Shown here: positions 34,031-46,265 of the stretch, in pieces
How positions within the stretch are numbered: the stretch's first letter is position 1
Layout: every line of letters starts with the position of its first letter
Assembly (NCBI GenBank): GCA_963930775.1
Contig: OZ005694.1
Location: forward strand, 1,984,001 to 2,048,000
From: Cliona cf. orientalis
Taxonomy: Eukaryota; Porifera; Demospongiae; Clionaida; Clionaidae
Reading direction: 5' to 3'
Length of the DNA stretch: 64,000 nucleotides
Notes under the pieces: generated by a model
Seen by the model: only the letters and a program-made list of their open reading frames with translations
Databases searched by the model: none
Told to the model about the DNA's origin: nothing
Made by a program: the position numbers and the translations under genes

Positions 34031-34525
34031 CAGTGGAACCCCTCTAAAGTGGACACCATTGGGACCAAAAATTTTGTCGCTGTAGTGAGGCCCTGTCCTT
34101 AGCTCAGGGGTTAGTGGTTGACCACGCCCCTCCTACAATCGCTGCCAGCTATGATAAAGCACTAATAGTACTGAGGACGACGAAAAAGACCGTATTGATG
34201 AGAGATCTGTCAACTGACAGCTCCTAAGTAGGAATTTGAGACATACTATGATATTTAGGCTTTACTGTAGTTACTGGTTGCTGAAACCGACCGATTTTAA
34301 TGATGGGTATAGCCTAACTGTCCGTTATGCGAGGTTGTTCACTACTACGCAGGCTCGACCGGGACCAAAATTAGTGTCTGTTATACAGAGTAGCAGGGTG
34401 TCCGCTGTTAAGAGGGTTTGAATATATTATTGAAGTCTATGGAAATACAATCCGGACATTCAGAATTGTCCGTTATATCCCAGGTGTCCGCCGTTGAGGG
34501 GTGTCCGTTAAGCGGGGTTCCACTG
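34031..34525. mobile_element. 495-bp pogo/Tigger-like miniature element
   Basis: Inverted ends CAGTGGAACCCC are flanked by TA on both sides (34029-34030, 34526-34527). CAGTGGAACC ends with TA duplication are characteristic of pogo-type Tc1/mariner elements. Inner text repeats GTCCGTTA/GTCCGCCGTT words. No transposase. Confidence 0.85.
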
Positions 34526-34845
34526 TACATACTAATTGACAAAATGATGCATATCAGAATTAAAATTTAATAATTTTCTCTGCTCAAGGTTATCAAAGTC
34601 AATATGTCATCAGGAACCAGTGTGCCTGTACATTCAAAGATAAAACTATGACAATGTTAACATCAAATGGCTACACATTACATCCCCAGTAGCAATTTAT
34701 TTTTTTTTGTGATATTAGGTATAATTATGATGAAACCTATGAGGTAATTATGAGAAAACTCAGGGCCTCGATGGAGCATATCTATGACTAATCAAGTGTG
34801 TATCTATAAGCTGCATGTTATTATCTCTGGCTCTATATACACAGT
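34526..34845. other. Intergenic, no gene seen
   Basis: A partial duplicate of the block at 33890 (GGTTATCAAAGTCAATATGT) lies at 34588. Nothing else was recognised before the 48-bp satellite begins. Confidence 0.35.
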
Positions 34846-34902
34846 ACGCATGCTAAGAAATCAGTTCCATGTCCAAATGGCTCTTTGCGTAGCACATATC
34901 TA

Positions 34903-35718
34903 CTCAGGTGCATTAAGGACTGGGACCGTGCGCGCCATGCGCAATGCGCTTAATTAGCTATTCATATTCAAATTAATCACGTGGACCTGATAACACTATT
35001 GTGCTACCCTCGCTAACTGAGTTATCTGTTGATAGAAAATGTCTAATAAAGGTTCGATCAACTTACAAAAACACTGTAGAGCCGTTCGCCTTCCTGAGTA
35101 AAGGCTTACCAGGTGTACTATAGCACGATGCACAAGTTGATCTGTCATGTGACCTATGGACACGCCCACAATCATAGCCGCGATACAGCTATGCAGTAGA
35201 GTCTAGGCAGCTCGAGGCGGTAGAGAAAGCTTGCCAGAGACAGTGGCAAACGAAGGTTAATAGTTAATTTGGATGACAAAGATGAGATGTTGAAATGGCA
35301 AAGCGAATTGGTTACTTATCCTTCGAGTTATTTCAAGAAGATTGTTGTCTCAGCAATCGTGAGTGGACTTTTTTTATCGATTATTTCTTACTTGTTAGTT
35401 CAGGCAGCCTGGCCGTTTCAGAATTAGTTAATACAATTGTAATAATCGTGTTAAGAGTAAAAAAGTCAATATCCAAGTAGTTTTTCTCTACCGCCTTTCT
35501 CGATTTCTGCTCAATTAGTGGGTGTGTTGCTGAAGCCATAACTGTACGGTTAATTGGTGGGCGTGGCTTGAGGTTGGTTTGCGGTTAGCGGAGTCCCTGA
35601 TCTAACTTATGGTGAAGGTTTGATGTCAGCCACACATACTTTTGGGGAGATATGACAGCTCAAACATAACACAAAAATGTCCTGCAAAGTGGCTGTCCCA
35701 GTCCTTAATGTACCTGAG
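34903..35718. mobile_element. 816-bp Tc1/mariner-like non-autonomous element in the satellite
   Basis: Inverted ends CTCAGGTGCATTAAGGACTG and CTCAGGTACATTAAGGACTG are each flanked by TA. Removing the element restores a satellite unit (CACATATC-TA-AGATATTAGCTCC). An internal inverted pair, GGCGGTAGAGAAA at 35217 and its complement at 35486, points to a nested smaller element. A 61-codon frame at 35295-35480 with an internal GTGAGT at 35360 is unassigned. Confidence 0.75.
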
Positions 35719-37857
35719 TAAGATATTAGCTCCATGCCCAAATGGCTCTATATACACAGAACATAATACCAAGAGATCATCTCTTTGCCGCTTCATAGAA
35801 TATGCAAAACCAACATCTGACTATTTGGTAGCAGTCACTATTGATCCGTTAACATACTAATGACACTTTATCACCTCTAACTATCCCACAATTTGGGGTT
35901 GAAGATTATGGTAGCTGATACTAAATGCTAAGAGATCAGCTCCATGCACAAATGGCCCAACTCACAGTACACATACTAAGAGATCACCTCCATGTTTAAA
36001 TGGCTCTATATACACAGTACACATGCTAAGAGATCACCTCCATGCCCAAATGGCTCAACACACAGTACACATGCTAAAAAATTAGCTCCATGCACAAATG
36101 GCTCTTATACACAGTACGCATACTAAGAGATCACCTCCATGCCCAAATGGCTCAACACACAGTACATATACTAAAAAATCAGTTCCATGCCCAAATGGCT
36201 CAACACACAGTACATATACTAAGAAATCAGTTCCATGCCCAAATGGCTCAACACACAGTACACATGCTAAGAGATCAGCTCCATGCCCAAATGGCTCAAC
36301 ACACAGTACACATGCTAAGAAATCAGCTCCATGCACAAATGGCTCTTATACACAGTATGCATACTAAGACATCACCTCCATGCCCAAATGGCTCAACACA
36401 CAGTACATATACTAAGAAATCAGTTCCATGCCCAAATGGCTCAACACACAGTACACATGCTAAGAGATCAGCTCCATGCCCAAATGGCTCTTGTACACAG
36501 TACGCATACTAAGAGATCACCTCCATGCCCAAATGGCTCAACACACAGTACACATGCTAAGAAATCAGCTCCATGCACAAATGGATCAACACACAGTACA
36601 CATGCTAAGAAATCAGCTCCATGCACAAATGGCTCTTATACACAGTATGCATACTAAGACATCACCTCCATGCCCAAATGGCTCAACACACAGTACATAT
36701 ACTAAGAAATCAGTTCCATGCCCAAATGGCTCAACACACAGTACACATGCTAAGAGATCAGCTCCATGCCCAAATGGCTCTTGTACACAGTACGCATACT
36801 AAGAGATCACCTCCATGCCCAAATGGCTCAACACACAGTACACATGCTAAGAAATCAGCTCCATGCACAAATGGATCAACACACAGTACACATGCTAAGA
36901 AATCAGCTCCATGTACAAATGGCTCTTATACACAGTACGCATACTATGAGATCATCTCCATGCCCAAATGGCTCAACACACCGTACATATACTAAAAAAT
37001 CAGTTCCATGCCCAAATGGCTCAACACACAGTACATATGCTAAGAAATTAGCTCCATGCCCAAATGGCTCTATATACACAATACGCATACTAAGAGATCA
37101 CCTCCATGCCCAAATGGCTCAACACACAGTACATATACTAAAAAATCAGTTCCATGCCCAAATGGCTCAACACACAGTACACATGCTAAGAAATCAGCTC
37201 CATGCACAAATGGCTCTTATACACAGTACGCATACTATGAGATCACCTCCATGCCCAAATGGCTCAACACACAGTACATATACTCAGTTCCATGCCCAAA
37301 TGGCTCAACACACAGTACATATGCTAAGAAATTAGCTCCATGCCCAAATGGCTCTATATACACAATACGCATACTAAGAGATCACCTCCATGCCCAAATG
37401 GCTCAACACACAGTACACATGCTAAGAAATCAGCTCCATGCACAAATGGCTCTTATACACAGTACGCATACTAAGAAATCACCTCCATGCCCAAATGGCT
37501 CAACACACAGTACACATTCCAAGAGATTAGCTCCATGCACAAATGGCTCAACACACAGTACACATGCTAAGAAATTAGCTCCATGCCCAAATGGCTCTAT
37601 ATACACAATACGCATACTAAGAGATCACCTCCATGCCGAAATGGCTCAACACACAGTACATATACTAAGAAATCAGTTCCATGCCCAAATGGCTCAACAC
37701 ACAGTATACATGCTAAGAGATCAGCTCCATGCCTAAATGGCTCTACACACAGTACACATGCTAAGAAATCAGCTCCATGCACAAATCGCTCTTATACACA
37801 GTACGCATACTAAGAGATCACCTCCATGCCCAAATGGCTCAACACACAGTACACATA

Positions 37858-38187
37858 CATAGGCGTAGGAATAGGGGGGGCCGGGGGGGCCATGGCCCCC
37901 CCCCCAACCCTCTGACTGGCTGCTGGCCAGAAAACCCAAGATACAGCCTATCAACAGATATTTCACAGATCTGACTGAGTCAACTCATGAAATTTTATGA
38001 ATTAACTCAACTTACTGCTCGTTTTACAGCCAGAAACCTCTTACTTCACTGTCACACAGCCTCGTTGATGCGAAGATGGGTGTGGTTCGAAGAAAATGTG
38101 GGCGTGGTCAAAAATTTCCGCGCGCGCGCGCTTTGCGCGCTGTTTTCTTTTGGCCCCTCCAACCTTATGTATGTTCCTACGCCTATG
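37858..38187. mobile_element. 330-bp hAT-like miniature element in the satellite
   Basis: Ends CATAGGCGTAGGAA face each other, flanked by ACATA (37853-37857 and 38188-38192). A long G/C palindromic stretch lies inside the left end and a CGCGCGCG stretch near the right. The satellite continues on both sides. Confidence 0.8.
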
Positions 38188-38410
38188 ACATATACTAAGT
38201 AATCACCTTCATGCCCAAATGGCTCTATACATAGTTATACTACTAAAAGATCACCTCCATGTCCAAATGGCTTCTTACACAGAACACATTCGACAAATTA
38301 TTTGCACTCTATTATACACACAAACACACAACGTCATAACTACGTAAATATACATGCAAATGGTTTGATCATCTGTTCTGATTAGAGTATGTCCCCCTTG
38401 TACAGTAATA

Positions 38411-38997
38411 CCGTATATGTTCTAATATAGGCGCCACCCTAATTTAGGCGCCCTTTGGGACCTGCGCAATTTTTTCGGTTCTAATGTAAGGCGCCTTTCC
38501 GGACATCAATTATTTTTAGGCGGCGCTTATTTAATTGGAACGTATTGCCACGTGCAATATGGCAATACCTCGGTACCGTCGATTGATCTATCGAGCTAGC
38601 AGTTTAGATGTCAAACTAAGCTGTCTCCTACATTTATATAAGCACTTACCGACTGGTTTGATGTCTTTCTGGAGTTAGAGACAATCGTTCTGATGGCTAC
38701 GGTACCGACAACTCGAGAATGATTCAGCGATCAGAGTGAAATTTCCAAAAAGAACTGAAACTAGAACCATATTTTTGTTGTTCTCGCCACTATCATATTC
38801 ACTGCCACTAAATAAGACCGATTAGTGATAGCGCTTGTGCTCTGGCAAAACTTCCAGAACCGTTCTAATTGCAGCGCTTAGGCGCCTCCCTAATTTAGGC
38901 GCCCTTTGACCTGCTCGTGAATTTTTCGGTTCTAATTGGAGGCGCCTGCACGATCTGTAATTATTTTTTGGGGGCGCCTATATTAGAAAGTATACGG
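38411..38997. mobile_element. 587-bp Tc1/mariner-like miniature element
   Basis: Ends CCGTATATGTTCTAATATAG and CCGTATACTTTCTAATATAG, both running on into GCGCC, are flanked by TA (38409-38410, 38998-38999). GGCGCC words recur inside both ends (38430-38490 and 38878-38945). Non-coding. Confidence 0.85.
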
Positions 38998-39042
38998 TAT
39001 ATACCGTATAGCAGGAATTTTTTTTGGTCCAAATTCTTATTA

Positions 39043-39488
39043 CCGTATTGCCTCTAATTTAACGGACATCTCTTAGCCAATTATCTGGACACCATTTCGA
39101 ATTATTTGTTTACCTCTAATTAAACTGGACAGTCATGAAGTTTGAATTTTAGTTGTTCTAATTATTATCCGGACATCATTGGACAGCTCGTGCTAGCGTG
39201 GTACTAATCAAGCAAAATTTGCAATGGACAGCTGCTTCTTTGGTGGTAGCTACTGAGGGAGGAGAGTTGTTTTCTTTCCTACCATGAACAGGGAGCTCCA
39301 GGTACCAGGTACTGTCTCATTTTCTCAATCTTTGCAGCTGCTCGATCGCACGTCCATTCAGTGACTGAATGTATGCACATGCGTGAAAGCGTGTTCCAAC
39401 TGATTTATCGGACACTTCAATTATTATAATAGCGGATACTGGCCAAATAATTATTTTTCTGGTGTCCGTTAAATTAGAGGTAATATGG
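39043..39488. mobile_element. 446-bp Tc1/mariner-like miniature element
   Basis: Inverted ends CCGTATTGCCTCTAATTTAA and CCATATTACCTCTAATTTAA continue into CGGACA. They are flanked by TA (39041-39042, 39489-39490). It lies 45 bp from the previous element and shares only the CCgTAT start. Non-coding. Confidence 0.85.
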
Positions 39489-39490
39489 TA

Positions 39491-41079
39491 TACCTAGCCA
39501 TAAAGCCCACAGAATACAATATTATGTATGATAGAATTATCAGAACACCCATGCAGCTCACCTACATGCACATGTACATGTATATATGGCCTACAGCATA
39601 GCATGGTCATCTCTCCAGGCCGCTTCTATTTCGATTAAGGACTGATCACAAGTGCTCAAAGATTTAATAAACACCAGTAGCTGCCTGTACCCCATAGTTA
39701 GCATATAATTATATGAACTTGAAAGGTCAAACTCCGCTGACACAAAGTGTCCGTTTGCATAGCTATAATACACAATTCTAGCTATTATTAGATGCTAATA
39801 CAAAAATTTCAGCTACTACGGTGTAAGTTTTATACCCCTGTAACCGTCAACCTTCATGACCAATCTCCTCCACATCCACAGGATATACACTTTAAATATA
39901 CACAGGCTCAACCATTTTTAATTAAAGCTCACCTTGATTTCGGAGACTGAGTCACTTGCTAGTCATGCTAGTGATCCAGAATATTAAATGGCTGGACGGC
40001 AAACAGCATTTTCCGCCTCGTGATAGATAGGACGAGGAGAAAATGGAGGGGGGGGGGGGTTACACAAATCGGCTTCCTGCATAGCGAGATTCTCGGGAAG
40101 ACCGCTCAGTATGGCTGCCGGACTGAAGAGCCATCGCCTAGCTGACTCACTCCCACTGGCCAACAATATCTTCCTCTTGTATATGGCATAGTATACGATA
40201 GACTCTATTTAATTTAATAGCTGATTGGTCGAAAATCAAGCTTTAACGAGTGTAGCTAGCAAAACTAGTATTGCAATCACAGTGCAAGTCTGCGCGCGTG
40301 CGCGTGCGCGTGCATGGGGGTACCCCCTTGCCCCTCGCAGGGACTGCGCGCGCAGGATAAATGGCCATTATACCAGACATGGTATAGTTAATTAGTATTA
40401 CTGATGGATGTCACCTGAAATTGTCTATTATTTCCACAACCTGGCACAAATCTATCTTCCGAGTAGAGTATATACTATAGATATAGTGTTCGGGATTAAC
40501 ATGGCAGGAGATGTTCTTTTAACGAGGTACCAATACTCATGCCGTAATAATTAATATTATGCTTCACTTGGAGCTTCAATATTCAATAATATCAAAGTTT
40601 AAATTTTTTCATTAGCAAAGTGTAATACAGGCAATGGTAACACTTTGCTAATGAAAAAATTTAATCTCCAATATAATTTAGAAGCTATTAAGATTCTATA
40701 GCTTTTCATTTGGAAAGAAAGTATCCGGGATCAGATTAGGCATTTATAAGAGTTCTGTTTTCTTGATGTTGTTGTGTTGTTTTTTGTAATTAATTATGAC
40801 TCTATATATATAGAGAGAGCTGGGTGGCATGATAATTATTGTTACAGTAGTAGTTTCATAAATTTTTACAGAGCCTACGGACACTGTGCCTAGTTTAAAG
40901 TTAGACGAATAGTATACATGCAGTGAAGATTAAAGTAAAATAAATCATGCAGATAATTATAAGTGTATGCTAGCTGTTCCACTATAGAATTGAAAATTTA
41001 GCGAATGTCTTAAGACTATATATATAGCTGCATGATCTGACTCTTAGGATACTTGCACTGTGTATAAATATACAGCCAT
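39491..41079. other. Gene-free spacer between the two satellite arrays
   Basis: A 13-G run lies near 40049 and a GTGCGCGTGCGCG stretch near 40296. A perfect 25-bp inverted repeat is at 40599-40664 (listed separately). No supported gene. Confidence 0.4.
40599..40664. repeat. Perfect 25-bp hairpin with 16-base loop
   Basis: TTAAATTTTTTCATTAGCAA and its following AGTGT (40599-40623) are the exact complement of 40640-40664. The size is that of a small hairpin precursor or a minimal foldback element. No evidence of transcription. Confidence 0.7.
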
Positions 41080-42050
41080 AATTTTTGGAATGCCATGGAG
41101 ATAATCCCTTAATTAATTTTTAATTTGCACGGTGTATACATGCAGCCATTTGGCCATGCATGGAGGTAATCTCTTAGTATGTCCTGCGTATATATAGAGC
41201 CATTTGGGCAAGGAGCTGATTTCTTGGTATTATATTTTGCATGACCACATGTATACTGTGTGTTGATCGAGCTTAATTAGCCTAGTATTTGGGGAGCTGA
41301 TCTCTTAATAGTATATAATACGTACGAGTATCTTGTATAACCATGGAGGTGATCTCTTAGTATGTATATTATATTGTAACAGTGTGGAGACATACTGATA
41401 TATTATATTGGGCACGGAGGTAATCTCTTGGTATTATAATATTATTATGATCGCATACTGTCTCAGTGTATTAATTATAATAGAGCTATTTGGGCATGCA
41501 TGGAGGTATTATAATAATATTATTATGATTGTATACTGTGTGCATGTTGAGCCATTTGGGCATGGAGCTGATCTCTTCGTATACAAGTACTTTGTATTTG
41601 GCCATGGGAGTGAATCAGATCTCTTAGTATGTATTATTATACACTGAGTGTGTGTAGCCATTTGGGCATGGAGCTGATCTCTTAGCATGCATGTGTACTT
41701 TGTATAGAGCCATTTGGGCATGGAGGTGATCTCTTAGCATGTGTACTGAGTATAGAGCCATTTGGGCATGGAGGTGATCTCTTAGCATGTGTACTGTGTA
41801 TAGAGCCATTTGGGCATGGAGGTGATCTCTTAGCATGTGTACTTTTACTGTGTATAGAGCCATTTGGGCATGGAGGTGATCTCTTAGCATGTGTACTTTG
41901 TATAGAGCTATTTGGGCATGGAGGTGATCTCTTAGCATGTGTATTGTGTATAGAGCCATTTGGGCATGGAGGTGATCTCTTAGCATGCATGTGTACTTTG
42001 TATAGAGCCATTTGGGCATGGAGGTGATCTCTTAGCATGTGTACTGAGTA

Positions 42051-42847
42051 CACTGTTAAAAATGGTGTGTTGTTCAACACACTAAATTTTGTGGTCAGAT
42101 TTCACTAGTGTGTTGTATAACACACTTGTGTTCCACTGACACACGAAGTGTGTTGCTGGACACACATGTTCACTCAGTACATAGGAAGTGTGCTATCTGA
42201 CACACTTTAATAGTAGGTGTGCAAAAGTGCACACTTCTATGCGTGTTATGATACACTCACAGGGGTGTTGGTATGGCTATGGGGGCGGGGCTATCATGAT
42301 CATTACGTCATTGGGTTAATTACGCATGCGCATATTGATCAGCTCTGTGGCAGCTGCTCTCCAGTTTGAATCTTTGGCCAGCTCTCTGACAGTGAAATGG
42401 TGATTTCTAACTGCATAAGTGAGTTTAGTAAGCGGTTAAGATAATATTTATGTGCAGCATAAATGGTTTATTCCCTCTGCTACTCCAAATAAGTACCACC
42501 AGTCTTTTAGGAAGCTGTAGCTAGTTGCATGCTAAACTTGCCATCTTTTTCGGTCACTGTCTCTGGACTGGCCTCCCTTTTAGAGTTTACTTACATGCAG
42601 GGGGTGGTATTTTAGAGTAAAATATGCTTACAATCCGTTATTGCCCAGATTAATGGCCATAAGAAGCATGGAGCAATCGTTTCAATACCTGAATGAAAAT
42701 GTTTTCTCACCCTTCTCTACTTTAGGGCCATATTTATCAACTTAAAAGTTTCTCTCCCAGGCTGCTCCCCGGCACATAAATGATGCAACTGCTGATGCTA
42801 TCAAGCTAAGATGTTACATTATGCTAGGTAAGCAACTTTTGTTGATT

Positions 42848-42879
<32 letters not shown>

Positions 42880-44132
42880 TACTGAGGTTCTCTTTCCTTC
42901 TGTCATGATATCAAGTGCATAAGGTGATTTTTCTCTCATTGCATGGTACAGATGCCACCTGCTATTTGTAATTCTGGAGTGCCATACTACCCAACATGTC
43001 GATCTGGTAAGTTCCATACCCAACGTCTCTCTCTCCCTCCCTCCCTGCTTCTCTTACTCTTCCTCCTCTTGTTGAGGGTCTAGTGCGTAAATGATTTTCT
43101 CTCATTTATACCTGATACAGCTGCTGCCTGGTGCTCATAACTTTGCCTCCTGTTGCGTCATACAACCAAACACATGTTAATCTGGTGAGTTTCACCTCTC
43201 TCTCATGCAGATCTCTTTCTCTTTTATGCCTATCTCTTTTCCTACTGCTTAATTAGTCTCATGCCCAACCCCCTTTCATGCACGCGGAGAGAAGGGGTCC
43301 GGACAAACGTGTATAGGACCTGTGTCGCCAAGAAATGCATGATGTCATGTATTTCTGGTGTGCGTGAATAAGAAATGCGAATAAATTAACATTCCATTGG
43401 GTACCAAGGGTTCTATCGTGTACAAACGCGCACGCGCACAGTCATTAATTTGGCATTCCATTCATGCCCGTGCAGTCATGTGATTTGATCCGTGCATCTG
43501 ATTGGAGTGCACTGTATGTTGCACGGGCGACACGGGCCCTATACATGTTTATCCAGACCCCTTCTCTCCACGTGCGTAAAAGGGGGCTGGGCACGAGACT
43601 ATACTGCTTATTCTGTCCCTGCATCCCGTCTATTTCCATTATCCTTAATTATGTATGTCTATGAATAATCAGGGCCACCCATACATGCTAATTCTGAATC
43701 AGCTGGTTGAGTCAATGTTTTTTTCTATTTTTCTACTTAGATGAAATAACAGTAGCAGCAGCAAGATCGTTGTTTCTCCAAAGTTGGGGTGTATAATTCA
43801 ACACCAACGAAAGCTTCCGAACAGTAAAAGTACTAGTAATAGTATTACAATCATGTCTTTTGAACGAATAATTATTATTTATAATTGTTGTAGTGTTGTT
43901 ATTGGAACATTTTAATATTGAAATGAAATTTAATGCACATTGTTGCATGTTACAGAAGCACACCAGAATCCCTACTGAACACACTAAATAAGTGCTGTGC
44001 AACACACTATTTCAGTGTTGTAGAGCACACCAAACAGAGTGTGTTGACTGACACACATTTGGTGTGTTAAATTTAAGTACCTGTACTAACACACCAAAAG
44101 TGTGTCACCATAACGCACTATTTTTAACAGTG
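42051..44132. mobile_element. 2082-bp non-autonomous element with TA duplication
   Basis: Inverted ends CACTGTTAAAAATgGTGtGT and CACTGTTAAAAATaGTGcGT are flanked by TA, and the satellite continues on both sides. Both subterminal regions are packed with AGTGTGTT...AACACACT pairs (42063-42260 and 43977-44110). The centre holds three short segments bounded by CAG and GTAAGT/GTGAGT, resembling exons, but they share no open frame. A second element (43256-43599) is nested inside. No transposase. Confidence 0.8.
43256..43599. mobile_element. 344-bp miniature element with long inverted repeats, nested
   Basis: About 75 bases at each end are inverted copies (GTCTCATGCCCAACCCCCTT against GTCTCGTGCCCAGCCCCCTT, then GGAGAGAAGGGGTC). 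TA flanks both ends (43254-43255, 43600-43601). A shrunken relative, a hairpin of CTCATGCC.AGCCCCCTT, is at about 54523-54571. Non-coding. Confidence 0.8.
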
Positions 44133-45326
44133 TATAGAGCCATTTGGGAATGGAGGTGATCTCTTAGCATGTGTACTGTGTATAGAGCCATTTGAGCATG
44201 GAGGTGATCTCTTAGCATGTGTACTTTGTATAGAGCCATTTGGGCATGGAGGTGATCTCTTAGCATGTGTACTGTGTATAGAGCCATTTGGGCATGGAGG
44301 TGATCTCTTAGCATGTGTACTGTGTATAGAGCCATTTGGGCATGGAGGTGATCTCTTAGCATGTGTACTGTGTATAGAGCCATTTGGGCATGGAGGTGAT
44401 CTCTTAGCATGTGTACTGTGTATAGAGCCATTTGAGCATGGAGGTGATCTCTTAGCATGTGTACTTTGTATTGAGCCATTTGGGCATGGAGGTGATCTCT
44501 TAGCATGTGTACTGTGTATAGAGCCATTTGGGCATGGAGGTGATCTCTTAGCACGTGTACTTTGTATAGAGCCATTTGGGCACGGAGGTGATCTCTTAGC
44601 ATGTGTATACAGTAACTGTGTATATTTAGCCATTTGGGCATGGAGGTGATCTCTTAGCATGTGCACTGTGTATAAAGCCATTTGGGCATGGAGGTGATCT
44701 CTTAGCACGTGCACTTTGTTTAGAGCCATTTGGGCATGGAGGTGATCTCTTAGCATGTGCACTTTGTATAGAGCCATTTGAGCATGGAGGTGATCTCTTA
44801 GCATGTGCACTGTATATATAAAGCCATTTGGGCATGCAGGTGATCTCTTAGCATGTGCACCTTGTTTAGAGCCATTTGGACATGGAGGTGATCTCTTAGC
44901 ATGTGCACTGTGTACAGAGCCATTTGTGCATGGAGGTGATCTCTTAGCATGCGCACTTTGTATAGAGCCATTTGAGCATGGAGGTGATCTCTTAGCATGC
45001 GCACTTTGTATAGAGCCATTTGGGCATGGAGGTGATCTCTTAGCATGTGCACTTTGTTTAGAGCCATTTGGGCATGGAGGTGATCTCTTAGCATGTGCAC
45101 TGTGTATAGAGCCATTTGTGCATGGAGGTGATCTCTTAGCATGTGCACTTTGTATAGAGCCATTTGGGCATGGAGGTGATCTCTTAGCATGTGCACTTTT
45201 TATAGAGCCATTTGGGCATGGAGGTGATCTCTTAGCATGTGTACTGTGTATAGAGCCATTTGGGCATGGAGGTGATCTAGCTCTTAGCATGTGTACTGTG
45301 TATAGAGCCATTTGGGCATGGAGGTA

Positions 45327-46189
45327 TGGAAGCCGAGAAGGGCAATTTCGTTCGATTCCGCAACCCGCAACCCGCATCCCGCACCTTGCGGGATGCGGGA
45401 TGCGGAGCTCCGCATCCCGCATCCCGCATCCCGTAAAGTTAACTTTTATATAATGCTCTGTGAGTGTCCAGCTATAACGTATGGCGGATAGCTATAGCTG
45501 ATTAAATTTATCGATGAGAGCTACTGTTTTATGCTGGAGCTATAAATGTAATAAAGCTATAAAAGCTATAAAAGTTAACCTTGCGGGATGCGGGATGCGG
45601 GATGCGGAGCTCCGCATCCCGCATCCCGCATCCCGCAAAGTAAACTTTTATATAATGTTCTGTGAGTGTCCAGCTATAACGTATGGCGGATAGCTATAGC
45701 TGGTTAAATTTATCGATGAGAGCTACGGTTTTGTGCTGGAGCTATGAAGGTCCGTTAATAATATTATATAGTGGCGATTAATGCCTCTATAGCATTAAGT
45801 ATTGTCACGATGCAGGACGGCCATTCAGAGGGGCGTGGCTAAAAGATCGTGAAGGCACAGCTAACTTTTCAGTGCTAGAATCTAGCTACATGAAAGTGAT
45901 CGATAATCACTACTATAGCTAGCTATAGCTATCATCCAGCAGACGGCGTAGCTACTTGAGGTGTCTAGTCTATGCTTTCTGCCCTGACCAGAGGTCTGTA
46001 TCGGCGATTACGTCATCTGTTTATCGTTGGCACAGCACCACTCTCTTGGCTTATTAATTACTATTAGCTACTAAGCCTACTTGCTGTCAGCCCAACCACT
46101 AGCTTATAGCTAGCTACAGCAATATGACCGTCTAAAGTTTATACTCCTGAAGTCAGATATATATATACACTAGCTAGCTCGAGCTTAAG

Positions 46190-46229
<40 letters not shown>

Positions 46230-46231
46230 AG

Positions 46232-46265
<34 letters not shown>

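Larger units (their letters stand above)
34846..38300 (+). repeat. 48-bp satellite array, forward orientation
   Basis: The unit is CTAAGAGATCACCTCCATGC followed by CCAAATGGCTCAACACACAG and TACACATG, 48 bases. About 40 dense units run from 35930 to 37855, with scattered ones at 34846-34900, 35720-35790 and 38190-38290. The length is a multiple of three, so all frames stay open over hundreds of bases. Higher-order blocks repeat almost exactly (36320-36620 and 36620-36910). Miniature elements interrupt it at 34903-35718 and 37858-38187. Confidence 0.92.
41080..45324 (-). repeat. 48-bp satellite array, inverted orientation
   Basis: The unit is GAGCCATTTGGGCATGGAGG followed by TGATCTCTTAGCATGTGTAC and TGTGTATA. 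This is the reverse complement of the unit at 34846-38300. It is sparse and diverged from 41080 to 41640, then dense to 45324, and split by the 2082-bp element at 42051-44132. The long open frames through it, up to 432 codons, arise only because 48 is divisible by three. Confidence 0.92.

Noticed and set aside
36090-37736. Long overlapping frames of HAQMAQHTVHMLRNQL type
   Set aside because: Same 48-bp satellite in the opposite orientation; several frames are open at once and none is preferred.
42848-42870. CT microsatellite as a regulatory element
   Set aside because: Simple CT repeats are common before the exon-like cassettes and are more simply pyrimidine tracts or slippage products.
45345-45365. 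tRNA-like B box GTTCGATTCC
   Set aside because: It lies in the terminal repeat of the 1.6-kb palindrome. No A box, acceptor stem or cloverleaf could be drawn around it.
44124-45422. A 432-codon minus-strand open frame with repeated AKRSPPCPNGSIHST
   Set aside because: It is the 48-bp satellite read through. 48 is divisible by three and the unit lacks stops in several frames and on both strands, so long frames arise without selection.
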